Shown: in pieces, positions 26,153-36,136 of the stretch
Numbering within the stretch: the stretch's first letter is position 1
Layout: every line of letters begins with the position of its first letter
NCBI RefSeq assembly: GCF_000808535.1
Contig: NZ_JWLV01000001.1
Coordinates: 806,001-870,000 of the forward strand
Source: Vibrio sinaloensis
GTDB taxonomy: Bacteria; Pseudomonadota; Gammaproteobacteria; Enterobacterales; Vibrionaceae
Length of the DNA: 64,000 nt
Direction: 5' to 3'
Program-made: the position numbers and the translations under genes
The notes under the pieces: generated by a model
Databases searched by the model: none
What the model saw: the letters and a program-made list of their open reading frames with translations, nothing else
Told to the model about the DNA's origin: nothing

Positions 26153-27127
26153 ATGTCGTTTTTAGTTCGCCGATTTGGCTTTTATTTCACCGCTTTTCTT
26201 ATTGCCATATCCTTCAACTTTATGTTGCCAAGGTTAATGCCCGGAGATCCCGTGGATGCCTTGTTTGCTGCAGCCCAAGGTCGAATGGATCCTGCGCAAA
26301 TGGATGCGGTGCGCGAAATGTATGGCTTTGTGGATGGCAACATCTTCGAGCAATACATCGCTTACATAAAAAGTGTTTTTACCCTCGATCTTGGCCCTTC
26401 CGTGCTGATGTTCCCTGTGAGTGTCTCTGAAGTGATCGCCAACGCCCTACCTTGGACCATGTTCTTAGCCTTGGGCTCTTTGATTGTCGCGCTTATCATC
26501 GGTGTCAGTATTGGTACTTATGCCTCTTACCGACGCGAAGGCTTTTTTGGTCAGGTAGTACCACCGGTTCTCGCGTTCATCAGTAACTTCCCTTACATCG
26601 TTACTGCGCTGCTGCTGTTTTACTTCTTTGGCTTAAAACTCGAGATGCTTCCCCTCGCCTACACCTATGACCCAGCACTCGACCCCGGCTTTACGTGGGA
26701 GTTTATCTCCAGTGTCGCGAAACACGCCGTATTACCCGTTGGTTCGATGGTGATCGTCGGAATCTCAACATGGGTGTTTAACATGCGTAACGCGATGATC
26801 AACGTCTTGGGCGAAGATTACGTCACCATGGCGGAAGCGAAAGGGTTAAGCAGCTACCGCGTCATGTCTCGCTATGCTGGACGCAATGCCATCCTTCCTG
26901 TCGCAACAGCCATTGCGATGGCGATTGGTTTCTCGTTTGCAGGCTCGATCATGACCGAAGTGGTATTTAACTACCAAGGACTTGGCAACATCTTGCTAAA
27001 AGGCATTGTGGCGCGCGATTACCCACTTATTCAAGCCATTCTACTCATTCTGGTGTCAGCGGTTCTGACTGCGAATTTCATCGCTGACTTACTCTACGTT
27101 TGGCTCGATCCACGTATTTCGAATTAA
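26153..27127 (+). CDS. Oligosaccharide ABC transporter permease 1 (DppB/OppB type)
   Basis: A 324-residue inner-membrane permease. The first helix (about 9-28) is followed by a long periplasmic loop holding the DppB-type RLMPGDPVDAL motif. Five further hydrophobic segments and the EAA-loop AEAKGLSSYRVMSRYAGRNA (about 226-245) complete the fold. Second gene of the operon; 8 bp separate its stop from the next start. The ligand class is inferred from the binding protein. Confidence 0.92.
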   Translation: MSFLVRRFGFYFTAFLIAISFNFMLPRLMPGDPVDALFAAAQGRMDPAQMDAVREMYGFVDGNIFEQYIAYIKSVFTLDLGPSVLMFPVSVSEVIANALPWTMFLALGSLIVALIIGVSIGTYASYRREGFFGQVVPPVLAFISNFPYIVTALLLFYFFGLKLEMLPLAYTYDPALDPGFTWEFISSVAKHAVLPVGSMVIVGISTWVFNMRNAMINVLGEDYVTMAEAKGLSSYRVMSRYAGRNAILPVATAIAMAIGFSFAGSIMTEVVFNYQGLGNILLKGIVARDYPLIQAILLILVSAVLTANFIADLLYVWLDPRISN

Positions 27128-27135
27128 GGTGCATC

Positions 27136-28125
27136 ATGGACAAACTCATTAACACGACTTCATCGTCCGCCCACGCTTTGACAAAACGTGAATCAAAGTT
27201 TTCGTGGCGACGAATCAAGAAATCGCTCGGCAAAGTGTACGCTTTCTTTTATGGCAACCCACCAGCCATCATTGGCGGCCTGTTACTCTCTATTGTATTG
27301 GCTGGCGCTATTTTTGCTCCAGTATTGGCAACGCATAACCCAGAAAAACGGGTCGCAAGACCACATGTCGCCCCCAACGCAGAGCATGTGCTTGGCACCA
27401 CTCGTAGCGGACGCGACGTTTACAGCCAAGTGCTCTATGGCGCACGTAAATCGTTAACTGTGGCAATCTCTGCGGGCATCATTGCCATGAGCCTTGCGGT
27501 GATCATTGGCGTCTCATCAGGCTACTTTGGTGGAAAAATTGATGACCGTTTGAACTTTTTAACCAACGTTTTTTTGGTCTTCCCTCAATTGCCATTGTTG
27601 ATTGTTCTGGCCGCGTTCTTAGGTCAAGTCGGGTCTCTGGTGATAACCATCCTCCTCGGGATCACCTCCTGGCCGTGGGGGGCGCGGGTCATACGCTCGC
27701 AAACCATGGCGATTCGTAATAAGGAGTTCATCATCTCTGCGGAAGTGATGGGCGAATCCAAAATCCGCATCATCCTCGTTGAGATCCTGCCAAACCTTGT
27801 CTCAATTGTGTTTGGCGGCTTCCTAGGCACGGTTATCTACGCAATGGGCTCAGAAGCGGGGCTAGGCATTCTCGGTTTGGGCGATGCAACCGAAGTGAGC
27901 TGGGGATCCATGCTCTACTGGGCACAAACCTCGTCAGCGCTGTACACCGGAGCGTGGTGGGAAATGCTGGTACCAGCGATGGCATTGGCAATTACCGGCG
28001 GTGCGCTTGCGCTCGTCAATATGTCGATTGACCAAGTGAGCAACCCGAAACTTCGTACCGGTCCGCACATCAAGCTGTGGCACAAACTGAAAAAAGAAGC
28101 CGATAAACGCCGAGGTCTAAGATGA
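27136..28125 (+). CDS. Oligosaccharide ABC transporter permease 2 (DppC/OppC type)
   Basis: A 329-residue partner permease. ATG 27136 with AAGGTG upstream is preferred over an overlapping frame opening at 27100. A cytosolic N-terminus of ~45 residues precedes the first helix (IIGGLLLSIVLAGAIFAPVL); HVLGTTRSGRDVYSQVLYGA is the OppC signature and EVMGESKIRIILVEILPN the EAA loop. The charged tail ends KKEADKRRGLR. Its last 4 bp overlap the next gene (ATGA), implying coupled translation. Confidence 0.92.
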   Translation: MDKLINTTSSSAHALTKRESKFSWRRIKKSLGKVYAFFYGNPPAIIGGLLLSIVLAGAIFAPVLATHNPEKRVARPHVAPNAEHVLGTTRSGRDVYSQVLYGARKSLTVAISAGIIAMSLAVIIGVSSGYFGGKIDDRLNFLTNVFLVFPQLPLLIVLAAFLGQVGSLVITILLGITSWPWGARVIRSQTMAIRNKEFIISAEVMGESKIRIILVEILPNLVSIVFGGFLGTVIYAMGSEAGLGILGLGDATEVSWGSMLYWAQTSSALYTGAWWEMLVPAMALAITGGALALVNMSIDQVSNPKLRTGPHIKLWHKLKKEADKRRGLR

Positions 28126-29075
28126 GCAAGTTACTAGAAATCAATAATCTATGCGTTGACTATGTCTCTCCAAATGGCGTAGCTCGCGCGGTAAACAACG
28201 TCAGCCTGTCCATAGCACCGGGTGAAACCTTAGGTATTGCAGGCGAATCCGGCTGCGGCAAGAGCACACTCGCGTTTGCGATCTCTCGCTTGCACAAAGC
28301 GCCCGCGCTAATTTCCGAGGGTGAGATCATCTACAACGGCCAAGATGTGTTGAAGATGAATGATCGCCAGCTACGTAAGTTCCGCTGGAACGACGTCTCG
28401 GTGGTGTTTCAAAGTGCGATGAACTCACTTAACCCTGTGATTACCATTGGCGAGCAGTTAACTGACGTCATTCTTGCTCACCGTAAGATTCCATACAAAC
28501 AAGCGTATGACCGTGCCGTAGAGCTACTAAACGTGGTGGGCATACATGGCGACCGTATGGCGAGCTTCCCACACCAATTAAGTGGCGGGATGCGTCAACG
28601 CGTGGTGATCGCAGTCGCGTTAGCCCTTGAGCCAAAACTGATCATTATGGACGAGCCAACCACCGCGCTTGATGTGGTGGTCGAGCGCGAAATCCTCAAC
28701 GAACTGTATGAGCTTAAGAGCAAATTTGGTTTCTCGATTCTGTTCATCAGCCATGACTTGAGCTTGATGGGTGAAATTGCAGACCGAATTGGCGTGATGT
28801 ACGCAGGCAATCTGATTGAACTTGGCGATGCCCAGAATGTTTTTGGTGACCCTCAGCATCCTTATACCAAAGGACTGATTTCGTCGTTCCCAACCATTCA
28901 CGGACCAAAAGAGCGCTTGTACGGCATCCCGGGTAACCCAGTGAACTTACTGCAAATTCCACAAGGCTGTAACTTCCAAGAACGATGCAACGACTGCTTT
29001 GCCCAGTGCAAACAGGCAGAACCTGTATTGGCGCGTGTCAACAACGGCAACTTAGTCTCTTGCCACCTTGTTTAA
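28122..29075 (+). CDS. Oligosaccharide ABC transporter ATPase 1 (DppD/OppD type)
   Basis: A 317-residue ATPase. Walker A GESGCGKST (about 40-48), signature LSGGMRQRV (about 153), Walker B IIMDEPTTALD, and the H-loop FISHDLSLMG are intact. The C-terminal oligopeptide/dipeptide extension holds a Cys-rich segment (CNFQERCNDCFAQC) that in this family binds an iron-sulfur cluster or metal. It overlaps the upstream permease by 4 bp. Confidence 0.93.
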   Translation: MSKLLEINNLCVDYVSPNGVARAVNNVSLSIAPGETLGIAGESGCGKSTLAFAISRLHKAPALISEGEIIYNGQDVLKMNDRQLRKFRWNDVSVVFQSAMNSLNPVITIGEQLTDVILAHRKIPYKQAYDRAVELLNVVGIHGDRMASFPHQLSGGMRQRVVIAVALALEPKLIIMDEPTTALDVVVEREILNELYELKSKFGFSILFISHDLSLMGEIADRIGVMYAGNLIELGDAQNVFGDPQHPYTKGLISSFPTIHGPKERLYGIPGNPVNLLQIPQGCNFQERCNDCFAQCKQAEPVLARVNNGNLVSCHLV

Positions 29076-29088
29076 CAGGAGAGAAAAC

Positions 29089-30069
29089 ATGGAAAACGCA
29101 ACAAATCCTGAGGTCATTCTCTCGGTAAAAAACTTGGTCAAAGACTTTCCACTCGGTCAGTCAGTGAAAAGCAATCTAATGCGCGCCGTAAACGACGTAT
29201 CGTTTGAGCTGCGTAAAGGCGAAGCACTGGCCATTGTTGGTGAATCTGGCTCAGGAAAAAGTACTGGCGCACGCGTCTTAACTCGTATCTATGATAAAAC
29301 TGGCGGTAATGTTGAGTTTAAAGGCCAAGAGCTCAGCGAGTACATCAAAGAGCATGGTGAGCTTGAATACGCACGCCAAGTGCAGATGATCTTCCAAGAC
29401 CCATTTGGCTCATTAAACCCTGTTCATACCATCTATCATCACATCGCTCGCCCTTTGATGATTCACAATCGTGCGAGCAAAGAAGCGATCCCACAACTGG
29501 TGTATGAGTTGCTCGACTTGGTCGGTCTGTCACCAGTAAAAGAGACGGCAGAAAAGTACCCACATGAGCTAAGTGGCGGTCAACGCCAACGTGTCGCGAT
29601 TGCCCGCGCGATTGCGGTCGATCCCGAGGTCATCCTTGCCGATGAGCCAATTTCAATGCTCGATGTGTCGGTTCGACTCGGCATCTTGAACTTGATGTCA
29701 GATCTTAAAGACAAACACGGCATTTCATTTATGTACATCACCCACGATATCGCTACCGCGCGTTACTTCGCGGAAAAGACCGCCGTGATGTACGTCGGGC
29801 ACATGGTGGAATGGGGAAACAGCGACAGCGTGACGCAAAATCCACAGCATCCATACTCGCAGTTACTTCTTTCTGCGGTACCGGAAGTGGGCAACTCAGG
29901 AAAACGCGAGTTAATGGCAAAAAAAGGCGACATCCCACTGTGGAAACCCAGCAGTGTCGGCTGTCCGTTTGCCAGTCGCTGCCTAAAAGCGACCGAGCAA
30001 TGTACGCAGTCCGTGCCCGAGCCAACCCAAGTCGGGCCAGACCATTACGCGCGCTGCCATCACCTATAA
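29089..30069 (+). CDS. Oligosaccharide ABC transporter ATPase 2 (DppF/OppF type)
   Basis: A 326-residue ATPase forming a heterodimer with the previous gene product. ATG 29089 follows AGGAGA by 7 nt; a frame opening at 29068 would overlap the upstream stop and lacks a ribosome site. Walker A GESGSGKST, signature LSGGQRQRV, Walker B ILADEPISMLD and the H-loop YITHDIATAR are complete. The C-terminal GCPFASRCLKATEQC segment again supplies the family's cysteines. 115 bp separate it from the phosphorylase gene, with no terminator seen, so that gene is probably co-transcribed. Confidence 0.93.
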   Translation: MENATNPEVILSVKNLVKDFPLGQSVKSNLMRAVNDVSFELRKGEALAIVGESGSGKSTGARVLTRIYDKTGGNVEFKGQELSEYIKEHGELEYARQVQMIFQDPFGSLNPVHTIYHHIARPLMIHNRASKEAIPQLVYELLDLVGLSPVKETAEKYPHELSGGQRQRVAIARAIAVDPEVILADEPISMLDVSVRLGILNLMSDLKDKHGISFMYITHDIATARYFAEKTAVMYVGHMVEWGNSDSVTQNPQHPYSQLLLSAVPEVGNSGKRELMAKKGDIPLWKPSSVGCPFASRCLKATEQCTQSVPEPTQVGPDHYARCHHL

Positions 30070-30184
30070 CGATAAACAGATTTAAACAGACATTTCGCTC
30101 TAAGCTTAAAGAACCGGGGTTCACAGCTTGGCTACGGTTCTTATTGCTCAAAATCAGCGAAATGTAGGTATCAAGGAAAAAATT

Positions 30185-33100
30185 ATGACTTTTGCTACTC
30201 CATCTCACTTAGCCGTTGGCGGTCAATTCGTTGACTTAGACGGTGAGCGATTTTACAAAATCAGCAACGTTGACCAGATGAAACCCTTCTTTATCAGTGT
30301 GGTTTCTGCCAGCGATCACTGGCTGTTTATCTCATCAACGGGGGCGCTTTCCGCAGGTCGCATTCGCCCAGAAAATGCCTTGTTCCCTTACCGCTCGGTC
30401 GATCACATTCATGAAAGTGCCGATAACACTGGCTCAAAAACCATCGTTCGAGTCAAACAAGACAACGGCGTTATGCTCTGGGAACCGTTTAACCCACACC
30501 ACAATGGTCTGTACCAAACGGAGCGTAATCTCTACAAAAATACCATCGGGGACAAGATCGTATTTGAAGAGATAAACCACTCTCTACAACTGAAATTCAG
30601 CTACCGCTGGAGTTCAAGCGAGCGTTTCGGATTTGTGCGTCAGTGTGAGTTCACCAACCTGAGTGACCAAACTCGTGACATGGATGTGCTCGACGGGGTA
30701 CAAAACCTGCTGCCGTCTGGGGCGCCTTTGCAGGCATTGCAAACTCGTAGCGCTTTGGTCGATGCCTACAAATGGAACGAACAAGTTGAAGCGTCCTCGC
30801 TTGCGCTTTACACCATGTACGCCAAGCTGAGTGATCGCGCAGAGCCTGCCGAATCTCTCCTTGCGACCACCGTCTTTGCGCTTGATCAGGGAGACCACCA
30901 GCTGTTACTGAGCAGCGAACAAGTGAACGCGTTTCGCCTAGGCCAATCAATCAACAGTGAGCCACTAACAAAAGGCGTACGCGGCAGCTATCTAATCCAC
31001 AAAACACTTTCTCTTGCTCCAGGTGAAAAACAAGGCTGGTTGATCGTTGCTGACATCGACAAGAATCATCAAGCGGTCAGCGAACTGATTAGCCTGTTAG
31101 ACAAACCTGCGGATCTGCGATTAAACGTCGAGCAAAGCATCGCCGACAACCAAAATGACTTAGTTAAGTTGATGTCGGGCGCGGACGCTTGGCAATTGAC
31201 CAACGAAGAGAACACCAGCGTTCACCACTATGCGAACGTATTGTTTAACAACATGCGTGGCGGTGTGATTGAAAACAACTACGACTTAGATAAGCAAGAT
31301 GTACTCAAGACGCTGCGCAACGCCAACCAAAAAGTAGTCGCAAAACACAGCGCTTTTTTCGCCGACCTGCCCGACTCTTTTACTCACGCCGAGCTCATCT
31401 CCGCGGCGAAAAACAGCCAAGACCCACAGCTTATCCGCCTCAGTTACGAGTACTTACCGCTGACGTTTGGTCGTCGCCACGGTGACCCAAGTCGCCCTTG
31501 GAACCACTACGAAATCAAACTCAAAGATGAAAATGGTGAGCGCTTACTTTCATATCAAGGTAACTGGCGCGACATTTTCCAGAACTGGGAAGCGATCGCC
31601 TTGAGCTACCCTGGTTTCATTCAATCCTTTATCGCCAAGTTTGTGAATGCCTCAACCATTGATGGCTACAACCCTTACCGCATTACGAAAGATGGCATCG
31701 ACTGGGAACTGCTTGAGCCTGACGATCCTTGGAGCAACATCGGCTACTGGGGTGATCACCAGATCATCTACCTACTCAAGTTCCTTGAGCTGGCGAAAAA
31801 GTATCAGGGTGCGCAGCTGACTGAACAACTGTCGAGCGACATCTACAGCTACGCGAACGTCCCTTACAAGCTCTGTTCTGTTGAGCAGCTCTTCGCGAAC
31901 CCGAAGGATACGGTCTCATTTGACCAAGAGCTGCAACACGAGATTGAACAACGTGTCGAAGCGCTCGGCAGCGATGGTCGCTTGCTCGTGGAAGGTGGCG
32001 ATGAGGTTTACATGGTCAACTTGACGGAAAAGATTTTGGTTCCGCTGCTGTCAAAACTCAGCAACCTCGTGCTCGATGGCGGTATTTGGCTGAACACTCA
32101 ACGTCCGGAATGGAACGACGCCAACAATGCCATCGTGGGTAACGGCTTATCCATGGTCACGCTCTACTACATGCGTCGCTACGTCGCCTTTACCCAAGCG
32201 CTGCTGGAATCGGCACCGGATTCGATCTCCATGTCGAAAGAAGTGTTCGATTGGATGCTTTCGATTCATAAAGTGCTGCAAGACGCGAGCAAAGAGATTC
32301 GCCAAGAAACCGTAACTCGCCAAACGCGCAAAGCCATTCTGACCCAGTTAGAGAAAGCGTTCGAACTCTACCGCAGCCGCGTCTACCGCATGAAAGGTTT
32401 CTCGGGCAAGACTCAAGTCGAGGTGAGCGCGATTTCCGACATGCTGGCCACCAGCCTTGATGTGCTCGACTCCAGCATTCAAAGCAACTTACGCCAAGAC
32501 GGTTTGTACAACGCCTACAACATCGTCACCTACAGCGGCGAAACTCTTAATATTGAAGAGCTGTACCCGATGCTTGAAGGTCAAGTCGCGGTGCTCAGCT
32601 CAGGCGTACTTTCACCGAAGGAGGCGGTCAAATTGCTGGATAACCTCTTTGCCAGCGAAATGTATCGCGACGATCAACGCAGCTTTATGCTCTACCCAGA
32701 TCGCGATCTGCCAAGCTTCATGGAGAAAAACCAAATCACTGCGGACCAGATTGCCCAATCGACACTGCTGTCTGCCATGCTCAAAGCGGGAGACCAACGC
32801 ATTGTGAATCAAGACGCAACAGGCGCGGTCCACTTCAACCCCGCTTTTGAAAATGCCGAGTTCCTTACTGCGGCGCTCAACAGCATCGATAGCAATCAGT
32901 ACAAAGCACTGACGGAAGAAGAGAAAGAGTCGGTTCATAACCTCTACGAACAAGTCTTCAATCATAAAGCCTTTACTGGGCGCTCTGGCACCATGTTTGG
33001 CTATGAAGGTCTGGGCTGTATCTACTGGCATATGGTGTCAAAACTACTTCTGGCGGTGCAGGAAAACTATCTCGCCGCGCGCGATCTCGATCCGAGCAGT

Positions 33101-33631
33101 AAAGAAACCGCTCAATTAGCGCACTACTATTATCAAGTTCGCGCCGGTATTGGGTTCAATAAAACGCCAGATAACTACGGCGCCTTCCCAACCGATCCGT
33201 ACTCCCATACGCCAAAACAAGCCGGCGCTCAGCAACCGGGGATGACTGGTCAGGTAAAAGAAGAGGTCATCACTCGATTCACAGAACTGGGGATTGAAGT
33301 GGAAAATGGGGCAATTGGCATCAACCCAACACTGCTATCGCCACAAGAGTTTCTCTCTCAAGCGACTCAGTTTGATTGTTTGAACGTGTTGGGTGAGCGA
33401 TGCAGCTACAAAGTTGATGAGAATCAGTTGGCATTTACCTACTGCCAAGTGCCTTTTGTTTATGAGTTGTCAGACCGTGCCGCCATTAGCTGCTTCTTCA
33501 CAGATGGGAAGGTTGAAAACATCGAGGGCTTACTGCTGAGCGAATCGATAAGCCAGCACCTGTTTGAGCGTGATAATCAGATTAAAAAAATAAAGGTGTG
33601 TATTCCAAAACACCAACTCCTAACTCAATAA
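30185..33631 (+). CDS. GH94/GH149-like beta-glucan oligosaccharide phosphorylase
   Basis: A 1148-residue cytosolic enzyme without signal peptide. ATG 30185 follows AAGGAAAAAATT; the frame opening at 30128 has no ribosome site. An N-terminal beta-sandwich (about 1-280) and a helical (alpha/alpha)6 barrel (about 400-1000) follow the GH94 plan. The region RHGDPSRPWNHYEIK, SYQGNWRDIFQNWEA and WSNIGYWGDHQIIY holds the conserved acid and phosphate-site residues. GH94 disaccharide phosphorylases are ~800 residues; the length here is closer to GH149 beta-1,3-oligoglucan phosphorylases (~1100). Last gene after the ABC transporter, it would release glucose-1-phosphate from imported laminari-oligosaccharides. 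The GH149 assignment is inference. Confidence 0.82.
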   Translation: MTFATPSHLAVGGQFVDLDGERFYKISNVDQMKPFFISVVSASDHWLFISSTGALSAGRIRPENALFPYRSVDHIHESADNTGSKTIVRVKQDNGVMLWEPFNPHHNGLYQTERNLYKNTIGDKIVFEEINHSLQLKFSYRWSSSERFGFVRQCEFTNLSDQTRDMDVLDGVQNLLPSGAPLQALQTRSALVDAYKWNEQVEASSLALYTMYAKLSDRAEPAESLLATTVFALDQGDHQLLLSSEQVNAFRLGQSINSEPLTKGVRGSYLIHKTLSLAPGEKQGWLIVADIDKNHQAVSELISLLDKPADLRLNVEQSIADNQNDLVKLMSGADAWQLTNEENTSVHHYANVLFNNMRGGVIENNYDLDKQDVLKTLRNANQKVVAKHSAFFADLPDSFTHAELISAAKNSQDPQLIRLSYEYLPLTFGRRHGDPSRPWNHYEIKLKDENGERLLSYQGNWRDIFQNWEAIALSYPGFIQSFIAKFVNASTIDGYNPYRITKDGIDWELLEPDDPWSNIGYWGDHQIIYLLKFLELAKKYQGAQLTEQLSSDIYSYANVPYKLCSVEQLFANPKDTVSFDQELQHEIEQRVEALGSDGRLLVEGGDEVYMVNLTEKILVPLLSKLSNLVLDGGIWLNTQRPEWNDANNAIVGNGLSMVTLYYMRRYVAFTQALLESAPDSISMSKEVFDWMLSIHKVLQDASKEIRQETVTRQTRKAILTQLEKAFELYRSRVYRMKGFSGKTQVEVSAISDMLATSLDVLDSSIQSNLRQDGLYNAYNIVTYSGETLNIEELYPMLEGQVAVLSSGVLSPKEAVKLLDNLFASEMYRDDQRSFMLYPDRDLPSFMEKNQITADQIAQSTLLSAMLKAGDQRIVNQDATGAVHFNPAFENAEFLTAALNSIDSNQYKALTEEEKESVHNLYEQVFNHKAFTGRSGTMFGYEGLGCIYWHMVSKLLLAVQENYLAARDLDPSSKETAQLAHYYYQVRAGIGFNKTPDNYGAFPTDPYSHTPKQAGAQQPGMTGQVKEEVITRFTELGIEVENGAIGINPTLLSPQEFLSQATQFDCLNVLGERCSYKVDENQLAFTYCQVPFVYELSDRAAISCFFTDGKVENIEGLLLSESISQHLFERDNQIKKIKVCIPKHQLLTQ

Positions 33632-33649
33632 TCGTCACGAGTTAGCTTC

Positions 33650-33696
33650 GCGAGCCATCCAGTTATTCGGGGGAGAACTGGGTGGCTCGCTTTTTT
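33650..33696 (+). terminator. Rho-independent terminator of the transporter-phosphorylase operon
   Basis: A 15-bp stem (GCGAGCCATCCAGTT pairing with AACTGGGTGGCTCGC, one G-T wobble, loop of 10) followed by TTTTTT, 18 bp after the stop. Confidence 0.93.
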
Positions 33697-33710
33697 ATCA
33701 ACGTAAACTT

Positions 33711-33978
33711 TAGGGTCTGTTGATCTTTCGAGCTGATTTTTGCAGCAGTTTGTGGGAAATTTATACAAGGCAGAGGCTTTGAAGTGTAGCTAGCCTACAT
33801 GAAAAGCCGATAACGCAGTAGAAATGAACCACAAACGCTGCCCGAAGGGTTCAGCTAAAATCGTTTTATGCTTTGTTAAGGGGTATTTACTTAGAATGAC
33901 TAGGCTACACACCCCTTGCCGCGCCTAAAACGATTTTATCTCGAACAAAATTTAACCGCGAAAGGTCAACAGACCCTA
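33711..33978. repeat. MITE-like repeat element, 268 bp with terminal inverted repeats
   Basis: The ends are near-perfect inverted repeats: TAGGGTCTGTTGATCTTTCG on the left and the complement of the same with one T/C change on the right. The outer TA on both sides fits a TA target duplication, as made by IS630/Tc1-type transposases. No gene fits inside. Internally TAAAATCGTTTTA (33856-33868) is the exact complement of 33926-33938, and a further stem starts near 33776, so a transcript would fold strongly. It fills most of the 508-bp gap 33632-34139. I recall a similar repeat in several Vibrio genomes but cannot verify that here. Confidence 0.8.
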
Positions 33979-34139
33979 GTGAAAACTAATATTTTAAACC
34001 CAATATAAAACAAGTAATTACCCTCAAAGCTGCCCTTTAGCCTCTCTATCAATTAAACAAAAAGACGATAACCAACAGCAGATTTACTGCTTTTGGTCTA
34101 GGTTTATTATTAGTTTCCTTACTAGGCGTAAATGAACCG

Positions 34140-36110
34140 ATGAAAATATCGCTCAACATTGTTCAAAGAACGATTCTTGGCTATTTGGGTATGTTTATCC
34201 TCTTAGCCGCGCTAGGCGTTTTCAGTTACGTTAACCTCACCAAAGTCGATGCCAATATCGGCTCGATTACGCAAATCGCAACACCCCAGTTGGTGAAAAG
34301 TTCACAGCTTCGTACCTCTATTTTGAACAGTCAACGATTGCTACTCGAGTACCTCACTTTTGAAGATATTGACGCGCTCCCAGCCATCAAAGCGTCGTTT
34401 GACAACGAGCGAAAGGAGTTTGAGTCGATTTTCAAACAACTCAACGATGAGCAGTCGACCTCCAGTGGCAACATTGCCTCACTCACCTCCTCCTTTTATC
34501 AAGATGCACAGCGCATCATGAACCTACATAACGAATCACTTTATGCTCAGCAGAATCTCTATCTCGCTCAGGCAGAGTTTGTGAAATTTGAAGATGCTTT
34601 TCAAAGAGTCACTCAACAGCTGCTCACAAAGCTCAGTAAAAGCCGCTCGCAGAGCAACAAAGTCGACCGCCTAACCAGCGGCATAAAGCGAGACCTTAGA
34701 ACACTGCGAGCCGCCAACCCCGATATGGATCTGGTCAAGCTGATCGATAACTTCAATCGCAACACCACTCTAGCGAAGGATGGTATACAAAACGTCAAAC
34801 TCAGCGCAGGATTAATCAAACGGTTCGACACTGTGGTTGAAAAGCTAAAAATCGCCGGAGTGTCAGAAAAAGGCATGTTGCCCTTAATGCTCACGGTCAA
34901 GAATCAACAAGAAGAGATTCGAGCGCTTATTCGACAAGTTCAACAAAAATCACGCACCTTAGAGAAAGCGTTTGATCGCCTCGCTGACAATGCTTTGACG
35001 GCGGTAGACAACGCCAAAACCGCCACTGAGCAGTCAGTCTATTCTGCTGAGCGTTTAATTGTGATCCTCACTGTAATCTCTGCGCTTGTGGCTATGCTTA
35101 TTGGCTATCTCACCGCCAAAGCCATTCACACACCACTCACTCTTATCAACCGCGTGTTGCGTTTGATGCGCGAGGGGGACATGACCCACAAAGTCCGTTA
35201 TGAATCTAACTGTGAGTTCGGTGAACTCTCCCACTCTATCGACAAACTGGTCGGCGAAATGAAGCACTTACTTAGCCAAATCAACACAGGTTCAAAAGAT
35301 TTGGCAACGCAAGCAACCAAAGCCTCGCAGATCAGTGATTCCACCATGAGCCGAGTGTCCTCCCAAGTTCAACAAATCGACATGGTCGCCGCCGCAATTT
35401 CACAAATGGAAACCAGTGTGACTGAAGTGCATCGGTCAACGGAGCAATCGCAAAACGAAGTCGAACAGGCAAATGAGAGTACCCTGATGAGTCGCCAGCA
35501 AGTGGCAAGCGGATTAACGCTGGTCGAGGAGCTGTTGGATTCCATCAACACCGCCACCGACATTACCAAGAAGTTGGATCAATACTCCGGCAACATTGGC
35601 AGCATACTGGATGTGATTCGTGACATCGCTGACCAAACCAACTTACTCGCGCTCAATGCCGCCATAGAAGCGGCTCGAGCAGGCGAACACGGCAGAGGCT
35701 TTGCGGTTGTCGCTGATGAAGTCAGAACGCTGGCCAATCGCACCCAACAATCGACCGTTGAGATTCAAGCGATGATAGAGCGTCTGCAATCAAGTTCAGA
35801 CGAAGTGGTGGACGTTATGAACACCAGCCAAGAAAAAACCGAGCAGTGTGTTGAGCAAAATAGAGTGACAGACAAAACGCTCCAAACCGTTGTCGAACGA
35901 ATGGGAACCATCAAAGAGATGAGCATTCAAGTCGCTCACGCGTCTGAAGAACAAATAAAAGTGAGCCAAGAAATTGCTCAAAGTATCAACGAAATTTCAG
36001 AGATTGCGTCGAAAACTGAGGTCGAAGCACAGGGTGCTGCATCGGTCAGTGACGCTCTGGCGCAATTAGCGCAGAACCAACGAACCCTAGTGAAGCGATT
36101 CAAAGTCTAA
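34140..36110 (+). CDS. Methyl-accepting chemotaxis protein
   Basis: A 656-residue inner-membrane chemoreceptor. TM1 is at about 13-33, a long all-helical periplasmic domain spans about 35-300 (suited to four-helix-bundle sensing or to docking a binding protein), TM2 is at about 305-325 ([19 protein letters not shown]), then HAMP and a signalling domain with the hairpin tip [20 protein letters not shown]. It ends RTLVKRFKV with no CheR-tether pentapeptide. A sugar-binding-protein gene starts 26 bp downstream, suggesting an indirect receptor that reads a ligand-loaded binding protein. Confidence 0.94.
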   Translation: MKISLNIVQRTILGYLGMFILLAALGVFSYVNLTKVDANIGSITQIATPQLVKSSQLRTSILNSQRLLLEYLTFEDIDALPAIKASFDNERKEFESIFKQLNDEQSTSSGNIASLTSSFYQDAQRIMNLHNESLYAQQNLYLAQAEFVKFEDAFQRVTQQLLTKLSKSRSQSNKVDRLTSGIKRDLRTLRAANPDMDLVKLIDNFNRNTTLAKDGIQNVKLSAGLIKRFDTVVEKLKIAGVSEKGMLPLMLTVKNQQEEIRALIRQVQQKSRTLEKAFDRLADNALTAVDNAKTATEQSVYSAERLIVILTVISALVAMLIGYLTAKAIHTPLTLINRVLRLMREGDMTHKVRYESNCEFGELSHSIDKLVGEMKHLLSQINTGSKDLATQATKASQISDSTMSRVSSQVQQIDMVAAAISQMETSVTEVHRSTEQSQNEVEQANESTLMSRQQVASGLTLVEELLDSINTATDITKKLDQYSGNIGSILDVIRDIADQTNLLALNAAIEAARAGEHGRGFAVVADEVRTLANRTQQSTVEIQAMIERLQSSSDEVVDVMNTSQEKTEQCVEQNRVTDKTLQTVVERMGTIKEMSIQVAHASEEQIKVSQEIAQSINEISEIASKTEVEAQGAASVSDALAQLAQNQRTLVKRFKV

Positions 36111-36136
36111 CTCGCGGTAAAACAAAGGAACTTCAT

